A stretch of DNA of 64,000 nt from Hyphomicrobiales bacterium. Lineage in GTDB: Bacteria; Pseudomonadota; Alphaproteobacteria; Parvibaculales; Parvibaculaceae. Under the pieces are notes generated by a model. It searched no databases. It had not been told where the DNA came from and saw nothing but the letters and a program-made list of their open reading frames with translations. The first letter of the stretch is position 1. The number at the start of each line of letters is the position of its first letter. The DNA lies in NCBI GenBank assembly GCA_016124805.1, contig WGND01000011.1, positions 295,851 through 359,850 of the forward strand, given 5' to 3'. Positions 46,058 through 54,851 of the stretch are shown piece by piece. The position numbers were made by a program, and so were the translations under genes.

Positions 46058-47455
46058 TCAGACAATAGGCCAGGCGCTGACGGCAGGCAGGCCCGAGCGC
46101 TTGACGATGGCCTCACCGGCGACTTGCGCGTCGGCATAAAGCTTTTCCTCGTCAATCATAGTGCTGTGATAATTATCTATCACCCGAACGCCGTTCACCC
46201 AGACGCTGTGCACACCGCGGCCATCGGCCGACCAGACCAGTTGATTGGCAACATTGTGAAGCGGGCGCCATTCAGGGCGGTCCGTGTCATGAAGGACAAA
46301 ATCAGCCTTCTTGCCGAGCTCGATGGACCCGATTTCCTGCTGTAGGCCCATAGCGCGGGCACCACCCAATGTCGCCATTTCCAGTGCCTGATAGGCGGAG
46401 AAGACATCCGGCCTGCCGCGGGCATCCTTAAAGAGACCCGCAACGAGATAGATCGTGCGCATCATTTCTGATGCATTGCCATTATTGTTGCCATCGGTGC
46501 CCAGCGTGATGTTCACGCCAGCCTCTGCCATTTCCGGGAACAGACCAACCGCCGTCGCACCATAGCCGCCTTTGAGGGCGGAGAGGGGGCAGTGGCAGAT
46601 ATTGGCGCCTGTTTCGGCAAGGAGTTTCACCTCGTTCATGTCAAGATGAACAGCATGGGTAAGTGAGACATTGTTCCCGAGGACGCCAAGCTCCGCCAGA
46701 TATTCTATCGGGCGCTTGCCCGTATTCTCCATGAACCAGTCCACATCGACCTGGGCCGGGCTCATATGGGCGGAGATGGCGCCACCATTGCTGTCTGCCA
46801 GCGCCTTGGCGGCAAGCCAGACCTCATCCGTCGCCGTCGAGTGGCCCACCAGAAGCGGCCAAGCGCGGATCAGAGGATCGTTGCCGTAATTGACCGCCAT
46901 CTCATCCTGAAGCTTCCGGATGGCAAGATCGGTTTTCTTCTTCTGATCTTCTGCCGGATCAAAAGCGCGGTCTTCAATCCAGGCGCCTATGCGACCGCGT
47001 ATGCCGAGCGTGTTCAGTCCCTCAGCCGTTGCCTGCATGTCGAGAATGGTGCCGGCTTCAAGAAAGCAGGTTGCACCGGAGCGCAACATTTCAAGTGCGG
47101 CGAGCCGGGCGGAGAGATATTCATCTTCAGGCGTCTGCGTCTGGTAGAGCGGAATAAGCCAGCGCCAGACATTTTCTTCAAAGCCCGTGTCATCGGGAAT
47201 ATAGCCGCGCGTCAGTGGTTCGCCGGTCACATGGATATGGCCATTGACAAAGCCCGGCGTCAGCACAAAGCGGCGACCGTCAATGACCTGTTTGGCCGTG
47301 GTGCCCTTTGGTAAGTCTGCGCTTTTGCCGACAAAGGAAATTCTGTCACTGGTCACGGCGACCGCTCCATCGGTAATGATGCGGCGCGTTTCATCCATGG
47401 AGACAATCAGAACATTCTTGATAAGCGTATCAACTTGCAGGGCGGGGCTGGTCAC
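46058..47455 (-). CDS. Amidohydrolase family protein (TRZ/ATZ-type deaminase/chlorohydrolase)
   Basis: A 465-residue metal-dependent amidohydrolase. The first metal motif is HIH in TPGFVNGHIHVTGEPLTRG; further ligands are seen as His in AHMSPAQVD and LTHAVHLD and Asp in LGTDGNNNG. This is the pattern of the ATZ/TRZ/cytosine-deaminase branch, which removes amino, alkylamino or halogen groups from N-heterocycles. It begins with GTG at 47455, 22 bp after the RutB-like gene. Position and family fit deamination of a ring intermediate; the substrate is unknown. Confidence 0.88.
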   Translation of the reverse strand: MTSPALQVDTLIKNVLIVSMDETRRIITDGAVAVTSDRISFVGKSADLPKGTTAKQVIDGRRFVLTPGFVNGHIHVTGEPLTRGYIPDDTGFEENVWRWLIPLYQTQTPEDEYLSARLAALEMLRSGATCFLEAGTILDMQATAEGLNTLGIRGRIGAWIEDRAFDPAEDQKKKTDLAIRKLQDEMAVNYGNDPLIRAWPLLVGHSTATDEVWLAAKALADSNGGAISAHMSPAQVDVDWFMENTGKRPIEYLAELGVLGNNVSLTHAVHLDMNEVKLLAETGANICHCPLSALKGGYGATAVGLFPEMAEAGVNITLGTDGNNNGNASEMMRTIYLVAGLFKDARGRPDVFSAYQALEMATLGGARAMGLQQEIGSIELGKKADFVLHDTDRPEWRPLHNVANQLVWSADGRGVHSVWVNGVRVIDNYHSTMIDEEKLYADAQVAGEAIVKRSGLPAVSAWPIV

Positions 47456-47477
47456 ACATTACTCCATGAAACAAAAA

Positions 47478-48149
47478 CTAGACGGGCTGCCAGCCTGCCA
47501 TGACGGATTGGGTATCGGTGAGCAGGGCGACATTTTTTGCCAGCCCGTTAAGCGCGCCCAGATGCAGGGCAGGCGTATAGGCGGCGCAGGAATCTGTCGC
47601 GATGAAGACATTGTAATTCCGGTGAAAGGCTTCGCGTGCCGTGCAGTCGACACAGCAATCCGTCGTGAAGCCGGTCATGATCAGCGTCTCAATGCCACGT
47701 GCCTTCAGGCGGTCATCAAGCTCCGTCCCGTGAAAACTCGAAAACAGGGTCTTCTCAATTTCCACGTCGCCGGGCTCAGGTCGCAGACCATAATAATCCG
47801 CACCCTTGCTATCCCTCCGGCAGGTCGCAATGGAGCCCTCGCCACGTCCCTTGCGCTGAGCCAGCGTCTTCAGCGCCGCCATGTCGGTTTCAGGCGAGGT
47901 GATGACCCGCGGCCAGACCAGCAGAACGCCCGCTTTGCGCGCGGCGGTCGCGAGCCTTTTGATATTTTCAAGCGCGGCATTGATCGGTGTGAAATCCATC
48001 CCGAACTGGCCCATGCGACCTTCAGGTGAAATGAAGTCCACCTGAAGGTCCACAAGCACGAGTGCTGTCGTTTCAGGCCTGATCATCGCCGGCAGCGAAG
48101 CCACCGGCACCAACGGATCAAGCGTGAAGGCGACATGCTGTTCAGGCAT
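47478..48149 (-). CDS. Isochorismatase-family cysteine hydrolase, RutB-like (ureidoacrylate amidohydrolase-like)
   Basis: A 223-residue cysteine hydrolase. The catalytic set is visible: Asp34 in VLVDLQVDF, Lys133 in EKTLFSSF, and Cys166 in TDCCVDCT. RutB uses the same triad to hydrolyse ureidoacrylate after RutA opens the uracil ring. Its start overlaps the stop of the RutA-like gene by 8 bp, giving a coupled RutA-RutB-like pair. RutC, RutD, RutE and RutG are absent, so the true substrate may differ from ureidoacrylate. A paralogue lies at 60398. Confidence 0.82.
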   Translation of the reverse strand: MPEQHVAFTLDPLVPVASLPAMIRPETTALVLVDLQVDFISPEGRMGQFGMDFTPINAALENIKRLATAARKAGVLLVWPRVITSPETDMAALKTLAQRKGRGEGSIATCRRDSKGADYYGLRPEPGDVEIEKTLFSSFHGTELDDRLKARGIETLIMTGFTTDCCVDCTAREAFHRNYNVFIATDSCAAYTPALHLGALNGLAKNVALLTDTQSVMAGWQPV

Positions 48150-49275
48150 TCTCGGCCACAACCGATTTTGACGGGAAGGCCGATTTGATTTTGGGCATGA
48201 TCTTGTCTGCAAAGACGGGAATGCCCGCATGATAGTCCGGGAAGATCAGCATCAGGCCATCAAGGTCACAATTGTCGATCAGGCTGATGCATTGATCCGC
48301 AAGGCTGTCGGGCGAACCCACGCGATGCGCCGACATGAAGGAGGAACGCGCCTTGCGTGTGAAATCATTTTCCTTGCCGATTTCACTGTCGAGGAAACCA
48401 TAAGCCCGCATCATGCCGTGCAGTGCTTCTTCGTCGAAACCACTGGCATAATATTCCGCCGTCTTCTGGGCTTCTTCATCGGTGTCGCCAATAACCAGAT
48501 TGAGCATGGTGTAGGTCTTGATGGTGCGACCTGCATCACGCGCCATCTGCTTGGCCATGTTGCTGTTTTCCTTTAGCTCGTTCTCATCGCCGCCGGAGAG
48601 GAAGATGGCGTCCATCTGCTCAACCGTGAACTGCATGCCTTTCTTGGATGTGCCTGCGCAGACCAGGAAAGGATGGGGATCGGCCACCGGCTTGTGATCT
48701 GACTGGCAATCATCCATCTGGAAATATTTGCCGTCATAAGTGACGGAGGGTTCGGACCAGAGACGCTTGATGATATCGACCCATTCCGTGGCGAGGTCAT
48801 AGCGCTGGTCATGATTGACGTCGGCGCGCCAGGCGCCCATCTGCTCGAACTCACCCTTGTAGGAACCGGTGACGACATTGAGACCCGCGCGGCCATTGCT
48901 GATCTGGTCGATGGTGGAGATCATCTTGGCGGTCACGGCCGGGTTCTGAAGCAGGGTGTGGACGGTGGCCCAGACCTGAACATTTTCTGTTGCCTCTGCA
49001 AGCGCGGCAATCAGGATCTGGGAATCAACCGAGTGCTGCCAATGTTCGCGGGGGCCACCAAAGCCACGCCATTTTGCCATGGCCATAATGAAATCGAGCC
49101 CATGCTGGTCCGCGAGCATGGCCGCTTTCTTGTTATAGGCGTATGAACCGTCAATTTCCGGCGCCTTGTCGGAGAGGATCCAGCCGCCATTGGCGATCGG
49201 CAGGAAAATGCCGAGATCTTTGCCACCAGTGTCGGAAGGAAGAACGCGTTTAACTTTGTTCAATGGGTTTACCAT
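48142..49275 (-). CDS. Flavin-dependent monooxygenase of the bacterial luciferase family, RutA-like
   Basis: A 377-residue LLM-class monooxygenase. GIFLPIANGGWILSDKAP, MAKWRGFGGPREHW and NVVTGSYKGEFEQMGAW align with the equivalent stretches of pyrimidine monooxygenase RutA, which cleaves the uracil N3-C4 amide bond with a flavin peroxide. The overlap with the downstream RutB-like gene strengthens this reading. A flavin reductase able to supply reduced FMN is encoded at 62469. Sulfone monooxygenases share the fold, so an organosulfur substrate cannot be ruled out. The start MVNPLNKV lies 92 bp after the extradiol dioxygenase gene. Confidence 0.82.
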   Translation of the reverse strand: MVNPLNKVKRVLPSDTGGKDLGIFLPIANGGWILSDKAPEIDGSYAYNKKAAMLADQHGLDFIMAMAKWRGFGGPREHWQHSVDSQILIAALAEATENVQVWATVHTLLQNPAVTAKMISTIDQISNGRAGLNVVTGSYKGEFEQMGAWRADVNHDQRYDLATEWVDIIKRLWSEPSVTYDGKYFQMDDCQSDHKPVADPHPFLVCAGTSKKGMQFTVEQMDAIFLSGGDENELKENSNMAKQMARDAGRTIKTYTMLNLVIGDTDEEAQKTAEYYASGFDEEALHGMMRAYGFLDSEIGKENDFTRKARSSFMSAHRVGSPDSLADQCISLIDNCDLDGLMLIFPDYHAGIPVFADKIMPKIKSAFPSKSVVAENA

Positions 49276-49367
49276 GGAAACATCCTCAGGATACGGATCG
49301 AGCGGCTTGGTCTAAGCATCATCCTGGTCAATGAGACGCAATCACTGCCGTCTCAAATTCTCATATG

Positions 49368-50159
49368 TCAGGCGGCATCCAGAATGACGGTTGTCATGTC
49401 CAGAGAGCCAAATTCAATCGTGCTTGTTTCAAATCGTGCGGTGTCGCCCGGCAGGCGCGCGCCCAGCACATAAAGAAGGGGCAGAAAATGATCAGGTGAA
49501 GGCACTGCAAGCTGTGCATCCTCGCCCGGCGACAGATAGCCGATCACATTTTCCGGCTTGTCCGTTTCAATGGCGTTGCGGATATATCCGGCATAGCGCT
49601 GCGCCCAGTCATAGCCGCCGGGCGGCAGGCGCCAATCCATAATGCCAAGATTGTGCACAATATTGCCGCTGCCAATGATCAGCACGCCTTCGTCACGGAA
49701 GGCGGCCAGCTTCTGGCCGACTTCATAGTGAAATTTGGGCGGCTGGGTGGCGTCCATGCTGATCTGGATGACCGGCACGTCGGCATCGGGATAGGCGACC
49801 TTCAGGATTGCCCAGGTGCCGTGATCCAGACCCCATGAATCATCAAGCGTCACCTCAAGCGGCGCCAACTTTTCCTGCACCTCGCGGGCAAGCTTTGCAT
49901 CGCCGGGTGCCGGATAGCGCATCTCATACATCGCCTGAGGAAAACCATTAAAGTCATGGATGGTCTTCGGGTGATCCATGGCGGTAACGCGGATGCCGCG
50001 TGTATACCAATGCGCCGAGATGCAGATGATGGCGCGCGGCTTGCCGATCTCGCGGCCCATCTCCGCCCAGCGGCGCGTATATTGATTATCTTCCATCACA
50101 TTGCCGGGGCTGCCATGGCCCCAGAAGATGACAGGCATGCGGGTGGGCTTATCGGGCAT
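49368..50159 (-). CDS. LigB-superfamily extradiol dioxygenase (DODA/YgiD-type)
   Basis: A 263-residue class III extradiol dioxygenase-like enzyme. Candidate iron ligands are His15 (FWGHGSP) and His50 (ISAHWYT), with His113 in GLDHGTWAIL as the usual acid-base residue and a further His near 169. Relatives open the ring of catechol-type compounds such as DOPA. The ATG at 50159 is used; a GTG directly before it is an alternative. It follows the Rieske oxygenase gene by 30 bp, so ring hydroxylation followed by ring opening is a reasonable inference. Confidence 0.85.
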   Translation of the reverse strand: MPDKPTRMPVIFWGHGSPGNVMEDNQYTRRWAEMGREIGKPRAIICISAHWYTRGIRVTAMDHPKTIHDFNGFPQAMYEMRYPAPGDAKLAREVQEKLAPLEVTLDDSWGLDHGTWAILKVAYPDADVPVIQISMDATQPPKFHYEVGQKLAAFRDEGVLIIGSGNIVHNLGIMDWRLPPGGYDWAQRYAGYIRNAIETDKPENVIGYLSPGEDAQLAVPSPDHFLPLLYVLGARLPGDTARFETSTIEFGSLDMTTVILDAA

Positions 50160-50189
50160 CACGAAAGCCCATGTCAGACAGTTGCAACA

Positions 50190-51410
50190 TCACTCCACCA
50201 TACGCAATGGCGGATGACCTGACTTTGATGTCGGGCCTTTCATGTTTTCCCATGCCTTCTGATAGCGCGCCACCAGCCAGTTGTTCAAATCGGTCTGGGC
50301 GCGCTCCTGCCACGAATAGCGCCCGCGAATGGCAAAGCGCGAATTGAGGCCGACCTGTACCAGTTCATCGACATGCAGATCCTGTTCGGTGATTTCCATG
50401 GCTGCGGTCATGTTCATGTCAAGACGCTCCTGGAAGAGCGGCTCTTTCATGGCACCCGGCGCCACCAGAATGCCGATAGTCATGGAATGCCGACCGGCGC
50501 TTTCGGCATGGAGGATCAGATAGATCACCATGTCGCTTGTGAGCACGAGAGAAAGCGTCGGAGGGATATTGGCAAAGGCAGCGCGATTGCGGTCTTCATC
50601 CGTCAATTTCGGGAAGACCGGCAATACCGCTTTCTGCAGCGCGTTGAAGGCGGCGTCCTTGTGCAAGGTTCCGTTGAAGCGCAGATAGCCGGCGCTGTTT
50701 TCGGGCACATCTGGAAAGCTTGCCAACTCGCTTGGAATAAAGTCATGCAAGGGACCCTTGTGCAGGCGCGTCGCATGATAGCCGTCATTGTTGTTTTCCA
50801 TCATCACTTTCCAGTTCCATGGATAGCTTGATGGGGCGTCGGGCAATGGCCCTTCCGCATTGCCAAGATCGTAATTGGCAAGGGCTGTGGAGACGGATTC
50901 CAGACGCGGCGCAAGCGGGGCAGCCTCGGCGTCAAAATTGATGAAGATGAAACCCAGCCAGACTTCGGTCTTGATTTCAGGCAGACGGATGTCGTCGCGG
51001 CTGAATTCGCAGGTATCCCCCATGGCCGGGGCGCCGATCAGGCGACCGTCCAGCGCATAGGTCCAGTGGTGATAAGGGCAAACGAAAGATTTTGCCGTGC
51101 CTCGACCTTCCGCCACCAGCATGGCGCGATGCTGGCAGACGGCCGACATGGCTTTCAGCTCATTCGTCTTTGTCCGGGCAATGATGAGCGGCTCACCAAT
51201 ATGGGTCACTGTGAAATAGTCGCCGGGCTCCTTCACCCAGTCTTCGCGACCCACGCAGAGCCATTCATGATTGAAGAGAGCTTCCTTTTCAAACTCGAAG
51301 AATTCTTCGTTGGTGTAGCAGGCGGGCGGCAGCGTTTCAGCCTTGGCGGTCTCCAGTGTGGAGGTGCTCAGGCTCTTAAAAAATTCATCGTTGAAGGTAA
51401 AGTTTTTCAT
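50190..51410 (-). CDS. Rieske-type aromatic ring-hydroxylating oxygenase, alpha subunit
   Basis: A 406-residue oxygenase alpha subunit. The Rieske cluster ligands are Cys92, His94, Cys111 and His114 (VCQHRAM; VCPYHHW). The mononuclear iron site has NNNDGYHATRLH, with the bridging Asp209 and ligands His212 and His217. It adds oxygen to an aromatic or N-methylated substrate, or removes N-methyl groups. No beta subunit, ferredoxin or reductase gene is in the window, so it probably is an alpha-only enzyme using electron carriers encoded elsewhere. Confidence 0.9.
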   Translation of the reverse strand: MKNFTFNDEFFKSLSTSTLETAKAETLPPACYTNEEFFEFEKEALFNHEWLCVGREDWVKEPGDYFTVTHIGEPLIIARTKTNELKAMSAVCQHRAMLVAEGRGTAKSFVCPYHHWTYALDGRLIGAPAMGDTCEFSRDDIRLPEIKTEVWLGFIFINFDAEAAPLAPRLESVSTALANYDLGNAEGPLPDAPSSYPWNWKVMMENNNDGYHATRLHKGPLHDFIPSELASFPDVPENSAGYLRFNGTLHKDAAFNALQKAVLPVFPKLTDEDRNRAAFANIPPTLSLVLTSDMVIYLILHAESAGRHSMTIGILVAPGAMKEPLFQERLDMNMTAAMEITEQDLHVDELVQVGLNSRFAIRGRYSWQERAQTDLNNWLVARYQKAWENMKGPTSKSGHPPLRMVE

Positions 51411-51616
51411 CTCATTCTTTCCGGGGCATCACTTCAGGCTTGGACGCAATAGAACTGACGTTTTAGGCAACCACTCTTCTGCATGAAACAAGCCTAGGAC
51501 GCCTCACTCATAAAATCTTGCCGCTCCGCGCCGGAATAGTTGCCGATAGATGCCCCCTGAAAGCGGGCTGCTCAAAAAATGAGCGTATGAACGATGCAAA
51601 TGCCAGCAGTTCCCGT

Positions 51617-52912
51617 TCATGTCGCGTTGATCTCGGTCGCCACGCCATCTCGCAGACCGTTATAGGGCGGCAGTGTCCAGAGGAGAATCGCCCCGATCAT
51701 GAGGGCAATACCAATGGCAATCACGGCCAGGTCATAGCTCCCGGTTACATCGAAAACGGTATCCATGAGAAAGGGTGTGAAGCCGAGTGTCAGGACGATT
51801 GTGCCGTATATGGTGCCCAGAATCACCCCATAGGCCTTGAGCCCGAAATAGCGGGAGGTGAAGTAGGGCAGCACGCCATATTCGGTGCCGAGGCCAATGC
51901 CCATGAGGCCGCCAGCCAGAAGCAGCAAGGGAAATGACTCCGTGCTGACAAAGAGGATGAGGCCCGCCAGAGCGGCCAGAAAGAAGGGCACGGCGAGGCG
52001 CGGTGTCTGCACTCGGTCCAGCAGGAAACCGATCACAATCTGCCAGACCACGGTGACAAGGGCAAAGATGACAAGAACCTGTGTGGCGGCTCCCGGCGTG
52101 TAGCCACGGTCGATCAACATGGACACGACGTGGGTGAAAAGGGCGGTCATGCAACCGGCGCCCAGCGCAATGGCAAGAAGTATTTTCCAGAAGGTCGCCG
52201 TTTTGCGCGCTTCGGAAAATGAATGGCTGACGTCTTCCGCGCTGATGCCACCGGCCATGTCACCATCCGGCGTTACCGGATCGCGCAGCAGTGCATACAT
52301 CAGCGGAAAGCCAATGATGAGCGTGACAAGCCCGAGACCGGCATAGGCGCCGCGCCAGCCATATTCGAGGATCATGGCCTGCGCCACAGCCGGCATGACG
52401 GTCGCGCCCATGCCATTGCCGAGCCCCGCCGAGAGACCAAGAGCGGCGCCGCGCGATGTCACAAACCAGCCCGCGACGATCTTGTTGAACAGCACCGTGC
52501 TTGGAATGGCTGCGGTCAGGCCGACAAGCGCAAAGAGGGCATAGAAAAGGATGAGGCTGCCATTGTTGAAATAGAGCAGGGCAAGAGCCGCCGCGAAGAG
52601 CACGTTACCCATCAGGACAATCTTGCGAGGACCATAGAGATCTGCCAGCCGCCCGATCAGCGGATAAAACAGAAAGCCGACAATGGCCACGATGCCCAGC
52701 ACCGCCGAGACACTTGAACGCGGCCAGTTGAATTCCTCGGATATGGGCAGCAGGAAAACGCCAAAGGCGGAATTCACCATGGGTGTGGCGCTGACGAAGT
52801 TGCCAATGGCACAGCCAATCACAACGCCGGTCGCGGGTTTCATCAGGCGCTTCAGCATCACTTCTACCCCCAGTTGCCACCAGAAGAGGCTAGGCGGGAA
52901 CGCGCGGGGCAT
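51617..52912 (-). CDS. MFS transporter of the catabolic cluster
   Basis: A 431-residue, 12-helix major facilitator. GRLADLYGPRKIVLMGN is the signature loop between helices 2 and 3. It resembles the monocarboxylate/OFA-type branch and the two other MFS proteins in the window. The ATG at 52912 has AGGG 7 bp upstream; an in-frame ATG at 52858 gives the shorter start MLKRLMKP and is a real alternative. It is the first gene of the leftward catabolic set and divergent from a TauD-type gene, so substrate or intermediate uptake is likely. Confidence 0.85.
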   Translation of the reverse strand: MPRAFPPSLFWWQLGVEVMLKRLMKPATGVVIGCAIGNFVSATPMVNSAFGVFLLPISEEFNWPRSSVSAVLGIVAIVGFLFYPLIGRLADLYGPRKIVLMGNVLFAAALALLYFNNGSLILFYALFALVGLTAAIPSTVLFNKIVAGWFVTSRGAALGLSAGLGNGMGATVMPAVAQAMILEYGWRGAYAGLGLVTLIIGFPLMYALLRDPVTPDGDMAGGISAEDVSHSFSEARKTATFWKILLAIALGAGCMTALFTHVVSMLIDRGYTPGAATQVLVIFALVTVVWQIVIGFLLDRVQTPRLAVPFFLAALAGLILFVSTESFPLLLLAGGLMGIGLGTEYGVLPYFTSRYFGLKAYGVILGTIYGTIVLTLGFTPFLMDTVFDVTGSYDLAVIAIGIALMIGAILLWTLPPYNGLRDGVATEINAT

Positions 52913-52972
52913 CTTGGACCCTATTTCCCAGAAACTTGGCAGAAGGCCCGTTTATTGCAGTTAATTGGTCAG

Positions 52973-53024
52973 GTGCATTGCTACAGGTAAAATTGCACTT
53001 ATTTTTGTACGTGTTGGTGCAACA
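52973..53024. promoter_or_regulatory. Repeated GTGCA half-sites between divergent MFS and TauD genes
   Basis: GTGCA at 52973-52977, its inverse TGCAC at 52994-52998 and GTGCA again at 53017-53021 lie 21 and 23 bp apart, about two helical turns each. The last lies within the symmetric TGTTG-GTG-CAACA (53012-53024). The spacing on one face of the helix suggests binding sites for a cluster regulator such as the AraC fusion. No site for that protein is known, so this is a candidate only. Confidence 0.35.
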
Positions 53025-53107
53025 GCTTTTCGCGCGCCATCGCTACTGTACAAGGCGTAATTCTGTCCTGCCGGATTCGTGATCGGCATCCAGTGAGGTT
53101 TCATCCC

Positions 53108-53920
53108 ATGACGACTGATATGCTCGAAGTAAAACCGATGACCCTGCGCATTGGCGCCGAGATATTTGGCGTGGATCTGTCGAAACCTCTGAGCAACCAG
53201 CAGTTTGAACAGATACATGATGCGCTGATGAAGCATCAGGTCATCTTTTTCCGGGACCAGAAGATGGACCATGAGAGCCACAAGGCGCTGGGTCGTGCCT
53301 TCGGCGATCTTGTGATTCATACGGGGGTGAAGGGTCTGGACGATCATCCGGAAGTTGTTGCCATTCACGCCGATGAGAATTCAAAATTTGTTGCCGGGGA
53401 TAATTGGCATTCTGATCTGACCTGCAATGAAATCCCGCCCATGGGGAGCATTCTCTATCTGCCGATCGTGCCGGAAGTTGGCGGCGACACACTCTTTGCC
53501 AGCATGTATGCCGCCTATGACGCGCTCTCGGACAAGATGAAGGATTATCTGGATGGCCTGACGGCTGTTCATGATGGCGAGCATGTCTATCGCCCCATCA
53601 CCAATGATCCCGACAAGCGGTTCCCATGCTCAACACATCCTGTGATCCGCACCCATCCGGTGACCGGCAAGAAGGGGATTTTCGTCAATTCATCCTACAC
53701 CACGAAGATCGTCGGACTGGGCAAGGATGAGAGCGACGCCATTCTGCAGTTTCTCTACAAGCACTGCATGAATTCCAATTTCCATGTGCGTTTCCGCTGG
53801 CAGCCCGGCTCGATTGCCTTCTGGGATAATCGCTGCACGCAGCATCAGGCAATCTGGGACTATTTCCCGCAGGTCCGTTCCGGCTTCCGCGTGACGGTGG
53901 CCGGCGAGAAGCCGCAATAA
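53108..53920 (+). CDS. TauD/TfdA-family alpha-ketoglutarate-dependent dioxygenase (first)
   Basis: A 270-residue Fe(II)/2-oxoglutarate oxygenase. The metal triad is seen as HxD in NWHSDLTCNE and the distal His after WDNRCTQHQA; the 2-oxoglutarate-binding Arg is in RSGFRVTV. Family members hydroxylate taurine, 2,4-D, purines and others, often releasing a leaving group. ATG at 53108 has GAGG 8 bp upstream; the GTG at 53093 is rejected. It is single, ended by a strong terminator, and resembles the second TauD gene at 54852. Confidence 0.9.
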   Translation: MTTDMLEVKPMTLRIGAEIFGVDLSKPLSNQQFEQIHDALMKHQVIFFRDQKMDHESHKALGRAFGDLVIHTGVKGLDDHPEVVAIHADENSKFVAGDNWHSDLTCNEIPPMGSILYLPIVPEVGGDTLFASMYAAYDALSDKMKDYLDGLTAVHDGEHVYRPITNDPDKRFPCSTHPVIRTHPVTGKKGIFVNSSYTTKIVGLGKDESDAILQFLYKHCMNSNFHVRFRWQPGSIAFWDNRCTQHQAIWDYFPQVRSGFRVTVAGEKPQ

Positions 53921-53942
53921 GCCACCCTCTCAAGATTGATAC

Positions 53943-53973
53943 AAAAAGGCCTGAACAATGTTCAGGCCTTTTT
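53943..53973. terminator. Bidirectional intrinsic terminator
   Basis: A 14-bp perfect inverted repeat, AAAAAGGCCTGAAC / GTTCAGGCCTTTTT, with the loop AAT. It provides a T-run on both strands between the convergent TauD (+) and SDR (-) genes. Confidence 0.95.
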
Positions 53974-53989
53974 CATGTCTGGTATCTGT

Positions 53990-54829
53990 TCAGCTAAAAT
54001 CGGTGCTGAGGGTGAGGGGTTTCCATTTTTCGATTTCGGCGATCAGAGCTTCATTTTTCCTGTTGAAGTAATAGAGGGCATCCTTGCCCAGCATGAGATG
54101 CAGGGGCGGTTCTTCAGCGGCGACAATGGCGAGGATTGCCTGCGCGGCTTTTCTGGGATCGCCTGCTTCCTCGTGATCTTCGGCAGACATCATTTTCACG
54201 GCTACATGGGCGGTGGCGTCATAGTCTTCGATCTGTTCCTTGGCGAGCGAAATGGAACGACCGGAAAAATCCGTCTTGAAGGCGCCGGGCTCAACATTCG
54301 TGACCTTGATACCGAGTGGATTAACTTCCTCGGCAAGAGTTTCGCCGATCGCCTCAAGCGCAAACTTACTGGCGCTATAGATGCCCATGCCATGCCAGGT
54401 CGCAAGCCCGGAAATGGATGTGATATTGATGATGTGACCGCTCTTGCGCTTGCGCATATCCGGCAGCACCGCCTGAATCATATTGATGGGACCCATCAGA
54501 TTGACGCCCATCTGCTGGCGCACCTCATCCATGCTGACTTCCTCAATGGCCCCCATCAGGCCATAGCCGGCATTATTGACCAGCACGTCAATGCCTTCAT
54601 CATCGCCCTGCGCCATCTTCACCGCATTGCTGACGCCGACGACATCGCGGACATCCATCATGCAGCCAATGGCGCGGTCAGGGGCGAGTTCCTCAAAGGC
54701 GACCTTGTCCTCCGATTTGCGAACCGTCCCAAAAACCATATCGCCTTCAGCCAGGGCCGCTTCGGCGATGGCGCGGCCAAAACCGGAGCTCACGCCCGTG
54801 ATGAGCCAACGGCGCGGTGTCTTCGTCAT
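53990..54829 (-). CDS. SDR family oxidoreductase of the catabolic cluster
   Basis: A 279-residue classical SDR. The cofactor motif is TGVSSGFG, followed by NNAGYGLMG and the catalytic YSASK (Tyr-x3-Lys). TVRKSEDK after the second strand supports NADP(H), as inference. The ATG at 54829 has GGGAAA upstream. It starts 22 bp after the TauD-type gene upstream and is probably co-transcribed with it. The substrate may be an alcohol or aldehyde produced by that oxygenase. Confidence 0.87.
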   Translation of the reverse strand: MTKTPRRWLITGVSSGFGRAIAEAALAEGDMVFGTVRKSEDKVAFEELAPDRAIGCMMDVRDVVGVSNAVKMAQGDDEGIDVLVNNAGYGLMGAIEEVSMDEVRQQMGVNLMGPINMIQAVLPDMRKRKSGHIINITSISGLATWHGMGIYSASKFALEAIGETLAEEVNPLGIKVTNVEPGAFKTDFSGRSISLAKEQIEDYDATAHVAVKMMSAEDHEEAGDPRKAAQAILAIVAAEEPPLHLMLGKDALYYFNRKNEALIAEIEKWKPLTLSTDFS

Positions 54830-54851
54830 ATCGATTTCCCGTTTCAAAAAT

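Noticed and set aside
52966..52981. TGGTCAGGTGCATTGC as a second sigma-54 promoter before the TauD gene
   Set aside because: The GG to GC distance is 13 bp instead of 12, which abolishes RpoN recognition.
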